This document shows, piece after piece, positions 63,478-64,000 of a stretch of 64,000 bases of DNA. The notes under the pieces are model-generated. The model was not told where the DNA came from, did not search any database, and worked only from the letters and a program-made list of their open reading frames with translations. Every line of letters starts with the position of its first letter. Position 1 is the stretch's first letter. Source of the DNA: CBDBJL01 sp965206365 (GTDB lineage: Bacteria > Pseudomonadota > Alphaproteobacteria > JABAAW01 > JAHZMA01). The position numbers were made by a program, and so were the translations under genes. The stretch is from NCBI GenBank assembly GCA_965206365.1, contig CBDBJL010000025.1:15320-79319 (forward strand). The letters are read 5' to 3'.

Positions 63478-64000
63478 TTAATTGATCGCTTTGCGTGAAG
63501 AAGGATTCTGAAGATTTGTTGCGTTGTTAAGCGTATTTTTTTGGTTTGCGGTATGATAAAATGTTAAGGTTTCATATCCGGTAACCACACCTTCGACAAC
63601 AATACCACTGGTTAAATTTTTTGCGCGCACAACATCTCCCATCGCTCCATCTTGTAATGCAACGCCTTGGGTGGTAATTTTCATGCGATCGGTTTGTAAA
63701 TTCATGACAACATGTTGGCGTTTTTTCACAATAATCGGCATGCGCAGATCTTTATGGTGTAATAGGCGGTTGGCTCGCAATTGATGCCGCGTTTCCATAC
63801 CAATTAACTCTTTGGCCGAAGTAACAACATTTGTGCCAATATGATTAAGGCTTTCCAATCGGGTGGTAAGATCTTCCTCTTGGATCAGAGTGCCACGGGG
63901 GGTGTGTGATATTAGCACAGGAATTTCACGTTGTAAGATGGCTTTGCCACTAAAATTTACGGAAATTACAGAATGATTATGATTGGTTTTAATTTTTACG
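63478..64000 (-). CDS. flgA: Flagellar P-ring assembly chaperone FlgA, partial (N-terminus beyond right edge)
   Basis: The minus strand is open from the right edge to the stop at 63478, about 174 codons. IPVLISHTPRGTLIQEEDLTTR is the SAF-domain start of FlgA, and DVVRAKNLTSGIVVEGVVTGYETL the conserved end. The sequence continues in frame past the internal GTG at 63918, so that codon is not the start; the true start lies outside the window. FlgA helps assemble the FlgI P ring in the periplasm. Confidence 0.9.
   Translation of the reverse strand, partial: VKIKTNHNHSVISVNFSGKAILQREIPVLISHTPRGTLIQEEDLTTRLESLNHIGTNVVTSAKELIGMETRHQLRANRLLHHKDLRMPIIVKKRQHVVMNLQTDRMKITTQGVALQDGAMGDVVRAKNLTSGIVVEGVVTGYETLTFYHTANQKNTLNNATNLQNPSSRKAIN

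Noticed and set aside
63478..63918. FlgA as a complete 146-residue gene starting at GTG 63918
   Set aside because: The frame stays open to the window edge and the upstream codons (GKAILQREIP) are FlgA-like, so the gene is cut, not short.

Overview
The window comes from an AT-rich (by eye roughly 38-42% GC) flagellated alphaproteobacterium. Several gene orders point there: the trpD-trpC-moaC-moeA block, an isolated Fo half-operon (atpI-B-E-F'-F without F1 genes), tsaE-addB-addA-trxA with AddAB instead of RecBCD, an RpoH-type sigma factor with an intact RpoH box, flgB-flgC-fliE, an flhX-fliO-fliP group, and recA preceded by GAAC-N7-GAAC-like SOS boxes. I cannot assign a genus. Biosynthetic genes (trp, pur, cys, carB, glnA), chemotaxis and flagella argue against a strongly reduced obligate intracellular genome. 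No rRNA, tRNA, CRISPR array, insertion sequence or prophage was found; almost everything is dense, ordinary chromosome.

Layout. 1-6469: divergent glnE (cut by the left edge) and a long AsmA/YhdP-like envelope gene. 6475-12059 (minus): hydrolase, trpD, trpC, moaC, moeA, tyrS. 12060-15506: a long structured leader, then cysE and two overlapping cysteine desulfurase genes. 15611-17008 (minus): a phosphohexomutase-fold protein whose catalytic motifs are degraded. 17271-22764: TAXI-type TRAP receptor and fused permease, aldehyde dehydrogenase and a COG4341-like HD protein, a possible uptake/catabolic group. 22784-25304: HPD-less J-like membrane protein, then glnB-glnA; with glnE these form the PII/adenylylation nitrogen circuit. 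25455-32394 (minus): glyQ, glyS, ppdK and an unknown exported protein. 32612-39463: carB, greA, msrB, atpI, then the Fo genes after an apparent attenuator. 39551-46465: purH, rpoH, a two-gene unit of tail-anchored pseudokinase plus small membrane protein, and recA. 46599-51731: heme-binding-type chemoreceptor and early flagellar genes. 51786-59264: tsaE-addB-addA-trxA. 59351-64000 (minus): ychF, gmk, rsmB, flgH and partial flgA.

Most worth a second look: (1) the tail-anchored pseudokinase/membrane-protein pair at 42387-45013; (2) the phosphohexomutase homologue at 15611-17008, which lost three of its signature motifs; (3) a 19-codon leader peptide containing a full intrinsic-terminator hairpin just before atpB; (4) a frameshift in a T8 tract of glyS, with the conserved C-terminus surviving out of frame; (5) a Cys-codon micro-ORF with mutually exclusive hairpins and palindromic operators upstream of cysE; (6) two SOS-box-like sites over the recA promoter although lexA is missing from its frequent place after moeA. 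All functional statements are from reading the sequence and family knowledge; no database search was run.
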